Shown here one piece after another: positions 14,801 to 23,034 of a DNA stretch of 40,611 nt; position 1 is the stretch's first letter; each line of letters opens with the position of its first letter. Source of the stretch: UBA11524 sp965646445 (GTDB lineage: Bacteria; Bacillota; Clostridia; Christensenellales; Aristaeellaceae); contig CBFFZW010000039.1 of the NCBI GenBank assembly GCA_965646445.1, positions 1-40,611 on the forward strand, given 5' to 3'. The translations under genes were made by a program, and so were the position numbers. Below the pieces are notes generated by a model, which did no database searches, was not told the origin of the DNA, and saw only the letters and a list, made by a program, of their open reading frames with translations.

Positions 14801-15550
14801 TCAGGCCATGGCGTCCGCCAGCCGCTGGATGGCCAGGATCAGCCCGGCATCCGCCTCCTCAAAGGGCAGGAAGGGCGTCCGGGGCACATAGGCGTTGCCC
14901 TCCAGGGTGACGCCCCACAGCACCCTGGCCCACATGCAGCCCAGGGCGTACCGGCCATACAGGTAATGCACATGGAAGCCGTCCCGGCAGACGGTACGCC
15001 TGCCGTCGGCAAAGGGCGGCGTCGCCCGAAGGCGCTGGAGCATTTCCCCGCTGGGTATCAGCGGCAGGCCGTGCTTGTCCGCCATGGCCCGGTAGGCATC
15101 CCGCACCCGGCGGAACATCTCCTGCTGATCCCGATGATAGCGCATGAAGTTCGGGTGGGTACTGTCCGCCTCATAGGCCCAGGTCTCATGGAGGTACACC
15201 TTCGCCTCCGTGGCCTCCCGACGCAGGTAATCCAGCATCAGTCCCAGGAAGGGCTCATAGGTGTCCTGCCAGCCGCTGTCATGGCTGGCCTGCTGGGTCA
15301 CAATAGCATCCCAGCGGGTCTCCCGCAGGGCGTCTTCCACGGAAAGATACCGTGCAGTCTTCACGCCGTTGTGCTGAAACTGATATTCCCGGGCGTTGCT
15401 TTCGATGTTGCGCCAGTGCCGCTCCAGGGGGCAGCCGCCGATGTGCAGGTTCACCACCTGGTTCGGGATGCCCGCCGCCTCCCCGATCTGGTGCAGATAA
15501 TAGGTGGCGTCCTCCGAAAAGCTGTTGCCGATGGCCAGCAAATGAAACAT
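14801..15550 (-). CDS. DUF4886 family SGNH-like hydrolase
   Basis: A 249-residue protein of the DUF4886 family, related to SGNH/GDSL esterases. The N-terminal block AIGNSFSEDA holds the nucleophile Ser10, IGGC (38-41) the second block, and CRDGFHVHYLYGRYALG the catalytic Asp190-His193 pair. There is no signal peptide. Family members are common in gut Clostridia and Bacteroidetes and are presumed to remove acyl groups from carbohydrates, but substrates are unknown. The ATG follows GGAAAGGAAG on the minus strand. It lies 36 bp behind the metallophosphoesterase gene, so the two are probably one transcript. Confidence 0.8.
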   Translation of the reverse strand: MFHLLAIGNSFSEDATYYLHQIGEAAGIPNQVVNLHIGGCPLERHWRNIESNAREYQFQHNGVKTARYLSVEDALRETRWDAIVTQQASHDSGWQDTYEPFLGLMLDYLRREATEAKVYLHETWAYEADSTHPNFMRYHRDQQEMFRRVRDAYRAMADKHGLPLIPSGEMLQRLRATPPFADGRRTVCRDGFHVHYLYGRYALGCMWARVLWGVTLEGNAYVPRTPFLPFEEADAGLILAIQRLADAMA

Positions 15551-15586
15551 GATCTTCTTCCTTTCCGCGCCGCTTCACCCACGCGC

Positions 15587-16666
15587 CTACACAATCCTCG
15601 CCGTCAGGGTGATGAGCGTCACCACCGGGCTGTTGAAAACCCGTCCGCGCTGCCATGGGTAGTAATCCGACGCCCCCAGGCCCGGGCTGATGTACTGGGG
15701 CAGGCCGCTCAGGTAATCCAGGCCCTGGATCAGCCGATCCTCCGGGAACCAGCCGAATTCCGGCACATACAAAGCGCCCTTCCCCGGCAGCCGCCACTGA
15801 CCGCCGCAATAATGCCCCGCCAGCACCAGGGAAGCGTGGCGCAGGCTGAAGACCTCCTCCTTGCCCTTCCACTGCAGCATGGTGGACACATAGTCCCGGG
15901 TGAGAGGCGTATGGGTCAGGGCCACCTGGATGTCCTTGGCGGTAATGGTCTTTTTGACCTCCCGGATGCGGCCGATGCGCTCCACCTGGTATTCCGCCAC
16001 CCGCTTATAGGCCGCCTCGTCAAAGGTGAGGGCGTCCTTGGCGGCCAGAATGGCCAGCTGATCCCGGTAGGCGCTCTCCATGCCGTCAAGATCCAGGCTG
16101 TATAGGTATTCAGGGATGAAGTAGATGCTGCTCTTGCCCCGGGTGAAGCGTATGGGCTCATCCACCAGGGTCACGCCCGCGTCCTGAAGGCGCACGGCCC
16201 AGTCCGCGAAGACGGACAGGCTGCCGTGGGCGGAAGCGTCCAGCATGTCCGGGTCGCTGTCGCCGGGGATGTACATTTTGGGCGTACCCGCAGGCAGCAG
16301 CGCCACCAGATCCAGAAAGGGCTGGATGTCCCCCTTTTCCCCGATCATGTCGCCGGTGAACACCACGCAGGAATAGGCCTGCCCGGAAATGGCCGAAGCG
16401 ATGGCGGCCTGCTTGTCCCCCAGCTCCCGGCCATGGAGGTCGCTGAAGTGCAGGATGGTCCAGTTTTCCAGCTCCTCAGGCAGGTTCTGCACGGTGATTT
16501 TCTGACGCGCGAAGACCACCTGATGGGTCATCACGAAATTGAACGTTACCGTTGCCGCCGCCATCAGCAGCAGGAGCACCCCCAGCCAGCGCAGGATGCC
16601 GCGCCGCCGTCCGCCTGGCCTTTCCGGGGCAAAAATGTACTGGTTCTTCCGCCGTCTGACCCTCAT
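15587..16666 (-). CDS. Membrane-anchored metallophosphoesterase with divergent active site
   Basis: A 359-residue calcineurin-fold phosphoesterase of the YkuE type. A basic N-terminus and one membrane helix (about 24-46) place the enzyme outside the cytoplasm. Motif I (FSDLHGRE, Asp76, His78) and motif II (TGDMIGE, Asp106) are normal. Motif III, usually GNHD, is GDSD (135-138); motif IV has His252 in THTP; motif V, usually GHTHGGQ, is GHYCGGQ (284-290). So the bridging Asn, the catalytic His and the last His ligand are all replaced. Activity may be altered or lost. The ATG at 16666 follows GGAGGG; an in-frame upstream ATG at 16714 lacks a site. Confidence 0.82.
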   Translation of the reverse strand: MRVRRRKNQYIFAPERPGGRRRGILRWLGVLLLLMAAATVTFNFVMTHQVVFARQKITVQNLPEELENWTILHFSDLHGRELGDKQAAIASAISGQAYSCVVFTGDMIGEKGDIQPFLDLVALLPAGTPKMYIPGDSDPDMLDASAHGSLSVFADWAVRLQDAGVTLVDEPIRFTRGKSSIYFIPEYLYSLDLDGMESAYRDQLAILAAKDALTFDEAAYKRVAEYQVERIGRIREVKKTITAKDIQVALTHTPLTRDYVSTMLQWKGKEEVFSLRHASLVLAGHYCGGQWRLPGKGALYVPEFGWFPEDRLIQGLDYLSGLPQYISPGLGASDYYPWQRGRVFNSPVVTLITLTARIV

Positions 16667-16728
16667 CGCATTCCCTCCGGCGTTTTCCTTGTTTTGGCAG
16701 CAGCTCGCGGCCATTGACTTTCCCTTTT

Positions 16729-16757
16729 ATTATAAAGGCTTGTCCGGCGGATTGCAA
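16729..16757 (-). promoter_or_regulatory. Promoter of the metallophosphoesterase-DUF4886 pair
   Basis: On the minus strand TTGCAA (16752-16757), 17 bp, TATAAT (16729-16734). Confidence 0.75.
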
Positions 16758-16934
16758 GGCGCGCGACGCTCTTCCTGTGTAAATCTTCCCGCCACGTCCA
16801 AATTGTCCGGCGCTTCCGCCCAGAAAAGCCATCGTCATTCCCACCAAAAAGAAGGCCGAAATTTTTCAGCCCAGGCGGCACAAGGGATTGCGGTCATTGT
16901 CGGGTTATGACACGAAAAATGACCAGATGCTGTA

Positions 16935-16963
16935 TTGACAACTGAGGGGAAAATCCCTATAAT
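16935..16963 (+). promoter_or_regulatory. Consensus promoter of nrdD-nrdG
   Basis: A perfect TTGACA (16935-16940), 17 bp, TATAAT (16958-16963), giving a leader of about 135 nt. It is divergent to the phosphoesterase promoter about 180 bp away; the 390 bp between the two genes hold no coding region. Confidence 0.85.
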
Positions 16964-16987
16964 GGGCAATGCTGCGCAACCATCCAA

Positions 16988-17006
16988 CCACAAGATATAG
17001 ATGTTT
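16988..17006 (+). promoter_or_regulatory. Possible NrdR-box-like site
   Basis: CCACAAGATATAGATGTTT resembles the AT-centred palindrome bound by NrdR, the repressor of ribonucleotide reductase genes, but only the left half and the ATAT core fit well, and no second box at the usual spacing is clear. It lies 25 bp downstream of the -10, where a repressor could block transcription. Confidence 0.25.
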
Positions 17007-17107
17007 GCGTTATAGTTACTACAAGCGCTGGCCATCTGTCCATTCCTTGTGACGGGCAGAAGCGCCGCGCTGTTCATAGCTTATCATATCAGGCAGGAGG
17101 AACCTTC

Positions 17108-19438
17108 ATGAGCATCCAGTCCATCCGCAAGCGCGACGGCCGCACCGTAACCTTCGACCGGGATAAGATCGAGAACGCTATTTTCCGCGCCTTCCAGGCC
17201 TCCGGCAGCGCCAAGGGCCATGAGACGGCAGAGGGCCTCACCGACCGGGTCATGCAGGAGTTGGAGAACAACGAGACCATTTCCGGCGTGCCCACCGTGG
17301 AGCAGGTGCAGGACACCGTGGAGCGCGTGCTGATCGAGAAGGGCTTTGTTCGCTCTGCCAAGAGCTACATTCTCTACCGGGCCGAGCGCAGCCGCGTGCG
17401 CGAGATGAACACCCGCCTGATGAAGACCTTCGAGGATATCACCTTCAAGGACGCCATCGACTCCGACATCAAGCGCGAGAACGCCAACATCAACGGCGAT
17501 ACCGCCATGGGCTCCATGCTGAAGTTCGGCTCCGAGGGCGCGAAGCAGTTCTATGACATGTATGTGCTGGATCCCCGCTTCGCCACCGCCCACCGGGAGG
17601 GCGACATCCACATCCATGACCTGGACTTCTACACCCTCACCACCACCTGCTGCCAGATCGAGCTGACCAGCCTGTTCCAGAACGGCTTCTCCACGGGCCA
17701 CGGCTACCTGCGGGAGCCCCAGGACATCTCCAGCTACGCGGCGCTGTGCTGCATCGCCATCCAGGCCAACCAGAACGATCAGCACGGCGGCCAGTCCGTG
17801 GTGGATTTCGACTACGGCATGGCCCCCGGCGTCAAGAAGACCTTCATCAAGCGTTACCGGCTGAACCTGGCCCGCGCCCTGGAGCTCCTGCTGGGCGACG
17901 AGGCCGCCGAGGAAACCGCCGCCGCCATCGAACAGCAGCTGAAGGATCGCGGCCTCCTGCCCACGCTGTCCGAGAACGCGGAGCATCGCGCCGCCCTGCG
18001 GGCCCTGCTGACCGAGAAGACCGACGAGGCCATGGCCGACCGCATCCTGGACTTCGCCCAGAGCCACGCCGCCAAGGAAACCGACAAGGCCACCTTCCAG
18101 GCCATGGAGGCCCTGGTGCACAACCTCAACACCATGAACAGCCGCGCCGGCGCGCAGGTGCCCTTCTCCTCCATCAACTACGGCATGGACACCTCGCCTG
18201 AGGGCCGCCTGGTGGTCAAGAATGTGCTCCACGCCACGGAAGCCGGCCTGGGCGGCGGCGAGACGCCGATTTTCCCCATCCAGATTTTCCGCGTCAAGGA
18301 GGGCGTCTCCTTCAACCCCGGCGACCCCAACTATGACCTGTACCGCCTGGCTATCCGCACCAGCGCCAAGCGCCTTTTCCCCAACTTCTCCTTCGTGGAC
18401 GCGCCCTTCAACCTGCAGTATTACAAGCCCGGCCATCCCGAGACGGAGATTGCCTACATGGGCTGCCGCACCCGCGTGATGGGCAACGTTTATGATCCCA
18501 CCCGCGAGGTCGCTCCCCGCCGCGGCAACCTGTCCTTCACCTCCATCAATCTGCCTCGCATCGCCATCAAGGCCAACGGCGACGTGCAGTGGTTCTTTGA
18601 GGAGCTGGAGCGCAAGATGCAGCTTGTTACCGAGCAGCTGGACGAGCGTCTGGCCATCATCAGCAAAAAGAAGGTGCGCAACTTCCCCTTTCTGATGGGC
18701 GAGGGCGTCTGGATTGACTCCGAGGATCTGGACTGGAACGACTCCGTGGCGGAGGTGCTCAAGCACGGCACGCTGACCATCGGCTTCATCGGCCTGGCGG
18801 AGGCGCTGAAGGCCCTGCGCGGCGCGCACCATGGCGAGAGCGAGGAAAGTCAGAACCTGGGCCTGGAAATCATCAGCGCCATGCGGGCCTACACCGACCG
18901 TCTGTCGAAGGAGCGCGGGCTGAACTACAGCCTTATCGCCACCCCCGCCGAGGGCCTGTCCGGCCGCTTCATCCGCCTGGACAAGGAGCGCTTCGGCATC
19001 ATCCCCGGCGTTACCGACCGCGATTACTACACCAACTCCTTCCATGTGCCGGTGTACTACCCCTGTTCCGCCTTCCACAAGCTGGCCACCGAGGCGCCCT
19101 ACCATGCCCTCACCAACGGCGGTCACATCTCCTATGTAGAAATGGACGGCGATCCCCTGCAAAATCTGGACGCCTTTGAGAAGATCGTCCGCTTCATGCA
19201 CGATCAGGGCATCGGCTACGGCTCCATCAATCACCCCGTTGACCGCGACCCTGTGTGCGGCTACAACGGCATCATCGGCGACGAGTGCCCCTGCTGCCAC
19301 CGCACCGAGAGCGGCAGGCCCTTCGAGCGCATCCGCCGCATCACCGGCTACCTGGTGGGCACCCTGGATCGCTTCAACAACGCCAAGCGCGCCGAGGAGC
19401 ATGACCGCGTGAAGCATGGCGTCGACGCGGAAGGCTGA
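17108..19438 (+). CDS. nrdD: Anaerobic ribonucleoside-triphosphate reductase
   Basis: A 776-residue class III ribonucleotide reductase, a glycyl-radical enzyme that makes dNTPs without oxygen. The first 95 residues are an ATP cone (SIQSIRKRDGRTVTFDRDKI), the allosteric activity site. The barrel follows, with HIHDLDFYTLTTTCCQ and NSRAGAQVPFSSINYG. The C-terminal radical loop is RITGYLVG, with Gly747 as the radical site. The zinc ribbon before it has Cys717, 727, 729 and 730; the first Cys of the usual CxxC pair is replaced (DPVC). The ATG follows CAGGAGGAA (about 17092-17100). It is the first gene of an operon with its activase, nrdG. Confidence 0.97.
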   Translation: MSIQSIRKRDGRTVTFDRDKIENAIFRAFQASGSAKGHETAEGLTDRVMQELENNETISGVPTVEQVQDTVERVLIEKGFVRSAKSYILYRAERSRVREMNTRLMKTFEDITFKDAIDSDIKRENANINGDTAMGSMLKFGSEGAKQFYDMYVLDPRFATAHREGDIHIHDLDFYTLTTTCCQIELTSLFQNGFSTGHGYLREPQDISSYAALCCIAIQANQNDQHGGQSVVDFDYGMAPGVKKTFIKRYRLNLARALELLLGDEAAEETAAAIEQQLKDRGLLPTLSENAEHRAALRALLTEKTDEAMADRILDFAQSHAAKETDKATFQAMEALVHNLNTMNSRAGAQVPFSSINYGMDTSPEGRLVVKNVLHATEAGLGGGETPIFPIQIFRVKEGVSFNPGDPNYDLYRLAIRTSAKRLFPNFSFVDAPFNLQYYKPGHPETEIAYMGCRTRVMGNVYDPTREVAPRRGNLSFTSINLPRIAIKANGDVQWFFEELERKMQLVTEQLDERLAIISKKKVRNFPFLMGEGVWIDSEDLDWNDSVAEVLKHGTLTIGFIGLAEALKALRGAHHGESEESQNLGLEIISAMRAYTDRLSKERGLNYSLIATPAEGLSGRFIRLDKERFGIIPGVTDRDYYTNSFHVPVYYPCSAFHKLATEAPYHALTNGGHISYVEMDGDPLQNLDAFEKIVRFMHDQGIGYGSINHPVDRDPVCGYNGIIGDECPCCHRTESGRPFERIRRITGYLVGTLDRFNNAKRAEEHDRVKHGVDAEG

Positions 19439-19455
19439 ACCTGACAGCATCACAC

Positions 19456-19487
19456 AAGGCGCGGCCAACACCACCAGGCCGCGCCTT
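19456..19487 (+). other. Hairpin between nrdD and nrdG
   Basis: An 11-bp perfect stem (AAGGCGCGGCC 19456-19466, GGCCGCGCCTT 19477-19487) in the 83-bp gap. It is followed only by T-CC-T, so it is a weak terminator at best; it may stabilise the nrdD message or lower nrdG expression relative to nrdD. Confidence 0.6.
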
Positions 19488-19521
19488 TCCTGCGCACGCG
19501 CACCATCAAGGAGGAAACGCC

Positions 19522-20037
19522 ATGGACATCCGCATTGCCGGCACGGTCGATGATTCCATCGTTGACGGGCCGGGCTACCGCTACACCGTCTTCACCCAGG
19601 GCTGCCCCCACCACTGCCCCGGGTGCCACAATCCTCAAAGCCACGACTTCGCCGGCGGCCGCGTGGTGGACACGGAGGCCATCCTGCGGCAGATTCGGGA
19701 AAACCCCATCCTGGACGGCATCACCCTTTCCGGCGGCGAGCCCTTCTGCCAGCCGGAAGCCTGCCGCGTCCTGGCGGAAGCCGCCCATGCCCGGGGGCTG
19801 AATGTCTGGTGCTATACCGGCTACACCTATGACGCCCTGATGGCGGAGGGCGACCCGGCCCGGCTGGCCCTCCTGGAGGCCATCGACGTGCTGGTGGACG
19901 GCCCCTTCATCCAGAGCCAGAAGAGCCTGGAATTGAAGTTCTGCGGCAGCCGAAACCAGCGCCTGATCGACATGAAGCAGACTCGCGCCCAGGGAAGCGT
20001 CGTCTTGTGGCAGACCCCCACCTGGGATGTGGAGTAA
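19522..20037 (+). CDS. nrdG: Anaerobic ribonucleotide reductase activase
   Basis: A 171-residue radical-SAM enzyme that makes the glycyl radical on NrdD. The iron-sulfur motif CPHHCPGC gives Cys28, Cys32 and Cys35 in the CxxxCxxC spacing; SGGEPF (about 70-75) is the SAM-binding loop, and GCHNPQSHDF is typical of NrdG. There is no extra cluster domain, so it is the short activase type. The ATG follows CAAGGAGG (19508-19515). It shares the nrdD promoter. Confidence 0.96.
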   Translation: MDIRIAGTVDDSIVDGPGYRYTVFTQGCPHHCPGCHNPQSHDFAGGRVVDTEAILRQIRENPILDGITLSGGEPFCQPEACRVLAEAAHARGLNVWCYTGYTYDALMAEGDPARLALLEAIDVLVDGPFIQSQKSLELKFCGSRNQRLIDMKQTRAQGSVVLWQTPTWDVE

Positions 20038-20152
20038 AGAGGCTCCGCAAGGCTCCCCGTGGATATCCGGCAATGTCGCCCGCCCAAGGCTGCGAGCCTG
20101 TATGGCGCTGCTTCCTCCACGAAGAAAGGCTTTTTACGGATGAATCAATAAA

Positions 20153-20224
20153 CCCGGCTGTACATGGGATTGGTACCGTTGACTGCATCGGTATCCTTCC
20201 TATGTACAACCGGGTGTTTTATTT
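20153..20224. terminator. Long hairpin between convergent nrdG and phosphoesterase genes
   Basis: CCCGG (20153-20157) pairs with CCGGG (20210-20214), continued by TGTACAT/ATGTACA, and an inner GGTACCG/CGGTATC stem; a TGTTTTATTT run follows. The roughly 62-nt near-palindrome is longer than a normal terminator. It is the only clear signal in the 225 bp between the two stop codons. Confidence 0.6.
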
Positions 20225-20262
20225 GCGTTTATTCGCCCTGAGGCATAGCTAAAGGGCCGCTC

Positions 20263-20961
20263 TCACCTGGAATAGACCCCCGTGGTAATCTCCGTCACAT
20301 ACGCATTCCTGAAGGGCAGGCCGTCATCCGCCATGGCGATGGCCACCGCCGCCTGGTTATCATAGGGCACGGAAAGGATGGACATCATCAGCGGGGCGGG
20401 CACGCCGCTGTCTCTCTCGCCTTCCAGCAACAGGGCATGGGCCCGGGGAACTCCCATGCTGTTGCCCACGCTGCCGGTGTTCACCAGGTAGCCCTCCTGG
20501 AGTGTGCGCAGGAAGGGCCGATGGCTGTCCGCGAAGATCACCCCGCCAAAGTCCCCCCGCTCCGTATGGAAGGCCGCGCCCAGCTTGCGCTTGTCATCCT
20601 GCACCACCATCAGCTCCGTCACCGGGCGGCCATGGAACAGCCTGAACCGCACGCCGCTGACCGTGACCTCCGCTTCCCTGGGAAGGCCATTCAGCCATGC
20701 CATGCGCTCCGGGCCCAGCTGATCCCAGTAGTAGCCGTCCGCCGGGAACTGCTTGCCGCCGATGCCGTAGTCCCAGTTGCCGCCGACGCAAAGGGTGCAG
20801 TGCTGGCGCACCCAATCGCAGGTCTGGGCGTTGCTGGGGCCCTTGCCCACGGCATCCCCCAGGAACCAGATTTCCTCCACCCCCAGACCGTCCAGGGCCT
20901 GGCTGATGGCCTGGGTGGCGGGCCAGTTGCCGTGCAGATCAGCCACCAGTGCGATGCGCAT
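20263..20961 (-). CDS. Metallophosphoesterase family protein (YfcE-like)
   Basis: A 232-residue cytoplasmic phosphoesterase of the small YfcE/MJ0936-like group. Motif I is ADLHGN (Asp8, His10), motif II LGDAVGKGP (Asp36), motif III GNWD (61-64; usual GNHD), motif IV FHGRP (His110) and motif V ADSHRPF (144-150; usual GHTH), followed by the typical NTGSVGNSMG. So the catalytic His of motif III is Trp and the first His of motif V is Asp. It may be a phosphodiesterase with altered metal use. The ATG follows GGAGG on the minus strand, 15 bp behind luxS, so it is the last gene of the MATE-luxS operon. Confidence 0.85.
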   Translation of the reverse strand: MRIALVADLHGNWPATQAISQALDGLGVEEIWFLGDAVGKGPSNAQTCDWVRQHCTLCVGGNWDYGIGGKQFPADGYYWDQLGPERMAWLNGLPREAEVTVSGVRFRLFHGRPVTELMVVQDDKRKLGAAFHTERGDFGGVIFADSHRPFLRTLQEGYLVNTGSVGNSMGVPRAHALLLEGERDSGVPAPLMMSILSVPYDNQAAVAIAMADDGLPFRNAYVTEITTGVYSR

Positions 20962-20976
20962 GGGCTTGTCCTCCTG

Positions 20977-21441
20977 TCAATGGCGGTAGGTCATGGTGTC
21001 GGGGGTGCAGGCGTCCAGCACGGTCAGGTAAGCCTTGGCCTCCGCCCGGGCGCCGGGCAGATCATGCTCCAGATAATTCCCGCATTCCACCCGGGCCGCG
21101 CCGGGAATGTCGCCCTCAAAAGCCGCCGCGAAGGCAAAGGCCTCCCGGGTCAGGCAGATGGCGTCCGCCTTGGACACGCTGTCCCGAAGGATCAGGTAGA
21201 AGCCCGTGCGGCAGCCCATGGGGCCGAAGTACACCACGCTGTCCGACCAAGGCGAGGAGCGGACAAAGGTCGCGATCAGGTGCTCCAGGGTATGCAGGAG
21301 CTTTTGCGCCAGATAATCCCCCTGATTGGGATACTTCATCCGCAGGTCATAGGTCACGCAGTCGCCGTCCACCCGGGAGACATACATGCCCGGCGTCAGC
21401 AGGTCGTGGTTGATGGCGAAGGACGCGATTTTACGCAGCAT
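20977..21441 (-). CDS. luxS: S-ribosylhomocysteine lyase
   Basis: A 154-residue LuxS enzyme. It splits S-ribosylhomocysteine into homocysteine and DPD, the precursor of the AI-2 signal, as part of methyl-cycle recycling. The metal ligands are His50 and His54 in HTLEHL and Cys120 in VECGNYLEHDL; Glu53 and Cys77 (GPMGCRTGFYL) are the catalytic residues. All are intact. The ATG follows AAGGAGG. The gene starts 18 bp after a MATE efflux gene and is followed after 15 bp by a phosphoesterase; the nucleosidase that supplies its substrate (Pfs) is not in this window. Confidence 0.97.
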   Translation of the reverse strand: MLRKIASFAINHDLLTPGMYVSRVDGDCVTYDLRMKYPNQGDYLAQKLLHTLEHLIATFVRSSPWSDSVVYFGPMGCRTGFYLILRDSVSKADAICLTREAFAFAAAFEGDIPGAARVECGNYLEHDLPGARAEAKAYLTVLDACTPDTMTYRH

Positions 21442-21459
21442 AGGGATTTCCTCCTTGCC

Positions 21460-22830
21460 TCAGGCAATTTGCTCCCCCGCCGGATACAGCCGATGGCGGA
21501 GCTTTTTCATGATGTGGAAGTAGCAGGGGAACAGGAAGGCGTCCGCGAAAAGCCAGGCCGTCGGATTGGCCCAGCAGGCGGCGTCAAAGCCGAAGACGGG
21601 CACCAGGCACACCGCCACCAGGGTGCGGGCGAACATTTCCGCAACACCGGCAAACATGGCGACCCGGGTGAACCCCATGCCCTGGATGGCGAAGCGCACC
21701 AGATTCACGAACAGCAGCGGAATGTACATCGCGCCGTTGACCGCCATGAACTGATACGCCCGGCTGATAACCTGGTCGTCAGCGGCATCCACAAACAGGC
21801 TGACGATGGCCCGGCCCAGCAGCAGAATCACCAGGAAAGCCGCCACCGAATAAATCATACCAATAATGCCCGCGGATTTCAAGCCCTGATGGATACGATC
21901 CAGCTTTTTTGCGCCTCTGTTCTGCCCCGCGAAGGTGGCGATGGTGGTGGCCAGGGCATCGTAAACACAGGTAAACAGCTGGCTGACCTTGCCGCCCGCG
22001 GCCACAGCGGCCACCGACACCGTGCCCAGGCTGTTCACCGCCGTCTGCACCACCACAGAACCAATGGCCGTGATGGAATACTGCAGCCCCATGGGAATGC
22101 CCATGTTCATCAGCCGGGCCGCATAGGCAGGGCGGAAGGCGCGGTCGCCGGGACGCATCCGCAGGATGGGAAAGCGCTTCATCAGCACCAGTAGGCAACC
22201 CGCGCCGGCGAAGAGCTGGCTGACCACCGTGGCAACGGCCGCGCCCCGGACGCCCATGCGGCACCAGAGGATCAGCGCCAGGTCAAGGGCGATGTTCACC
22301 AGGGACGCCATAGCCAGGAAGTACACCGGGGTCTTGCTGTCCCCCAGGGAACGCATGACGCCGCTGCTCATGTTGTACAGAACCGTCACCGGGATGGCCA
22401 TAAAAATCAGCCGAAGATAGCTGACGGCGTCCTCCATGATGTCCTGGGGCGTGTTGGTCAGCCGCAGGAGCGCGGGGCACAGCAGCGAAAAGGTCATCGC
22501 CATCACCACGGCAATGCCCGCGCCCACATACACGCAGTGGGCCACGCAGCGCCGCAGATCCTCCTCGTCCTTCGCGCCGAAGGCCTGGGCCACAGGAATG
22601 GCACAGCCCGAGCAGATACCCATGCAGAAGCCCAGGATCAGAAAATTCAGCGAGCCTGTGGAACCCACCGCCGCCAGTGCCTCTGAGCCCAGATAGCGGC
22701 CCACGATGGCTGTATCCACAAAGCTGTACAGCTGCTGAAACACAATGCCGAACAGCAGTGGCGCGGTAAACTGCAGCACCAGCCGCATGGGACTTCCGGC
22801 TGTCAGATCCTTCACGGTGGATCGCGCCAT
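21460..22830 (-). CDS. MATE family efflux transporter
   Basis: A 456-residue membrane protein with the twelve-helix pattern of MATE (multidrug and toxic compound extrusion) antiporters, which use a cation gradient to export organic molecules. The N-terminal PLLFGIVFQQLYSFVDTAIVGRYLG is the family signature, repeated weakly in the second half. The ATG at 22830 follows AAAGGAG; a 35-residue extension upstream has no ribosome binding site. It is the first gene of an operon with luxS. No convincing -35/-10 pair was found in the 140 bp upstream. The substrate is unknown. Confidence 0.92.
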   Translation of the reverse strand: MARSTVKDLTAGSPMRLVLQFTAPLLFGIVFQQLYSFVDTAIVGRYLGSEALAAVGSTGSLNFLILGFCMGICSGCAIPVAQAFGAKDEEDLRRCVAHCVYVGAGIAVVMAMTFSLLCPALLRLTNTPQDIMEDAVSYLRLIFMAIPVTVLYNMSSGVMRSLGDSKTPVYFLAMASLVNIALDLALILWCRMGVRGAAVATVVSQLFAGAGCLLVLMKRFPILRMRPGDRAFRPAYAARLMNMGIPMGLQYSITAIGSVVVQTAVNSLGTVSVAAVAAGGKVSQLFTCVYDALATTIATFAGQNRGAKKLDRIHQGLKSAGIIGMIYSVAAFLVILLLGRAIVSLFVDAADDQVISRAYQFMAVNGAMYIPLLFVNLVRFAIQGMGFTRVAMFAGVAEMFARTLVAVCLVPVFGFDAACWANPTAWLFADAFLFPCYFHIMKKLRHRLYPAGEQIA

Positions 22831-22972
22831 CGCATGGTCGCTCCTTTGTATCGCCGCGTATAGCGGCTTGCTTGCGCTATCATTTTGCCACGGCGAAACC
22901 CTTCGCGCAAGAGGGAAATATGGCGCGTATTGCACCAGAAAGGCAGGGCGGCATCCGCGAAGCCATCAGAAA

Positions 22973-23008
22973 AGCCGCCGCACAAACGCATTGGTTCATG
23001 CGGCGGCT
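22973..23008 (-). terminator. Terminator of the seven-SH3 protein gene
   Basis: AGCCGCCGCA (22973-22982) and TGCGGCGGCT (22999-23008) form a 10-bp stem; in the minus direction it is followed by a short T run. It lies 27 bp behind the stop codon at 23035. Confidence 0.8.
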
Positions 23009-23034
23009 CTGCTTCGTTTGGAAACGCCCTGTCC

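Noticed and set aside
16970..17107. Cobalamin riboswitch ahead of nrdD
   Set aside because: The leader is too short and lacks a B12 box (GCCACTG); class III enzymes do not use B12.
17084..19474. A 796-codon open frame on the minus strand across nrdD
   Set aside because: It mirrors nrdD in a GC-rich gene, where the opposite strand rarely meets stop codons. The translation is rich in Gly, Ala, His and Val with no domain, and nrdD is certain.
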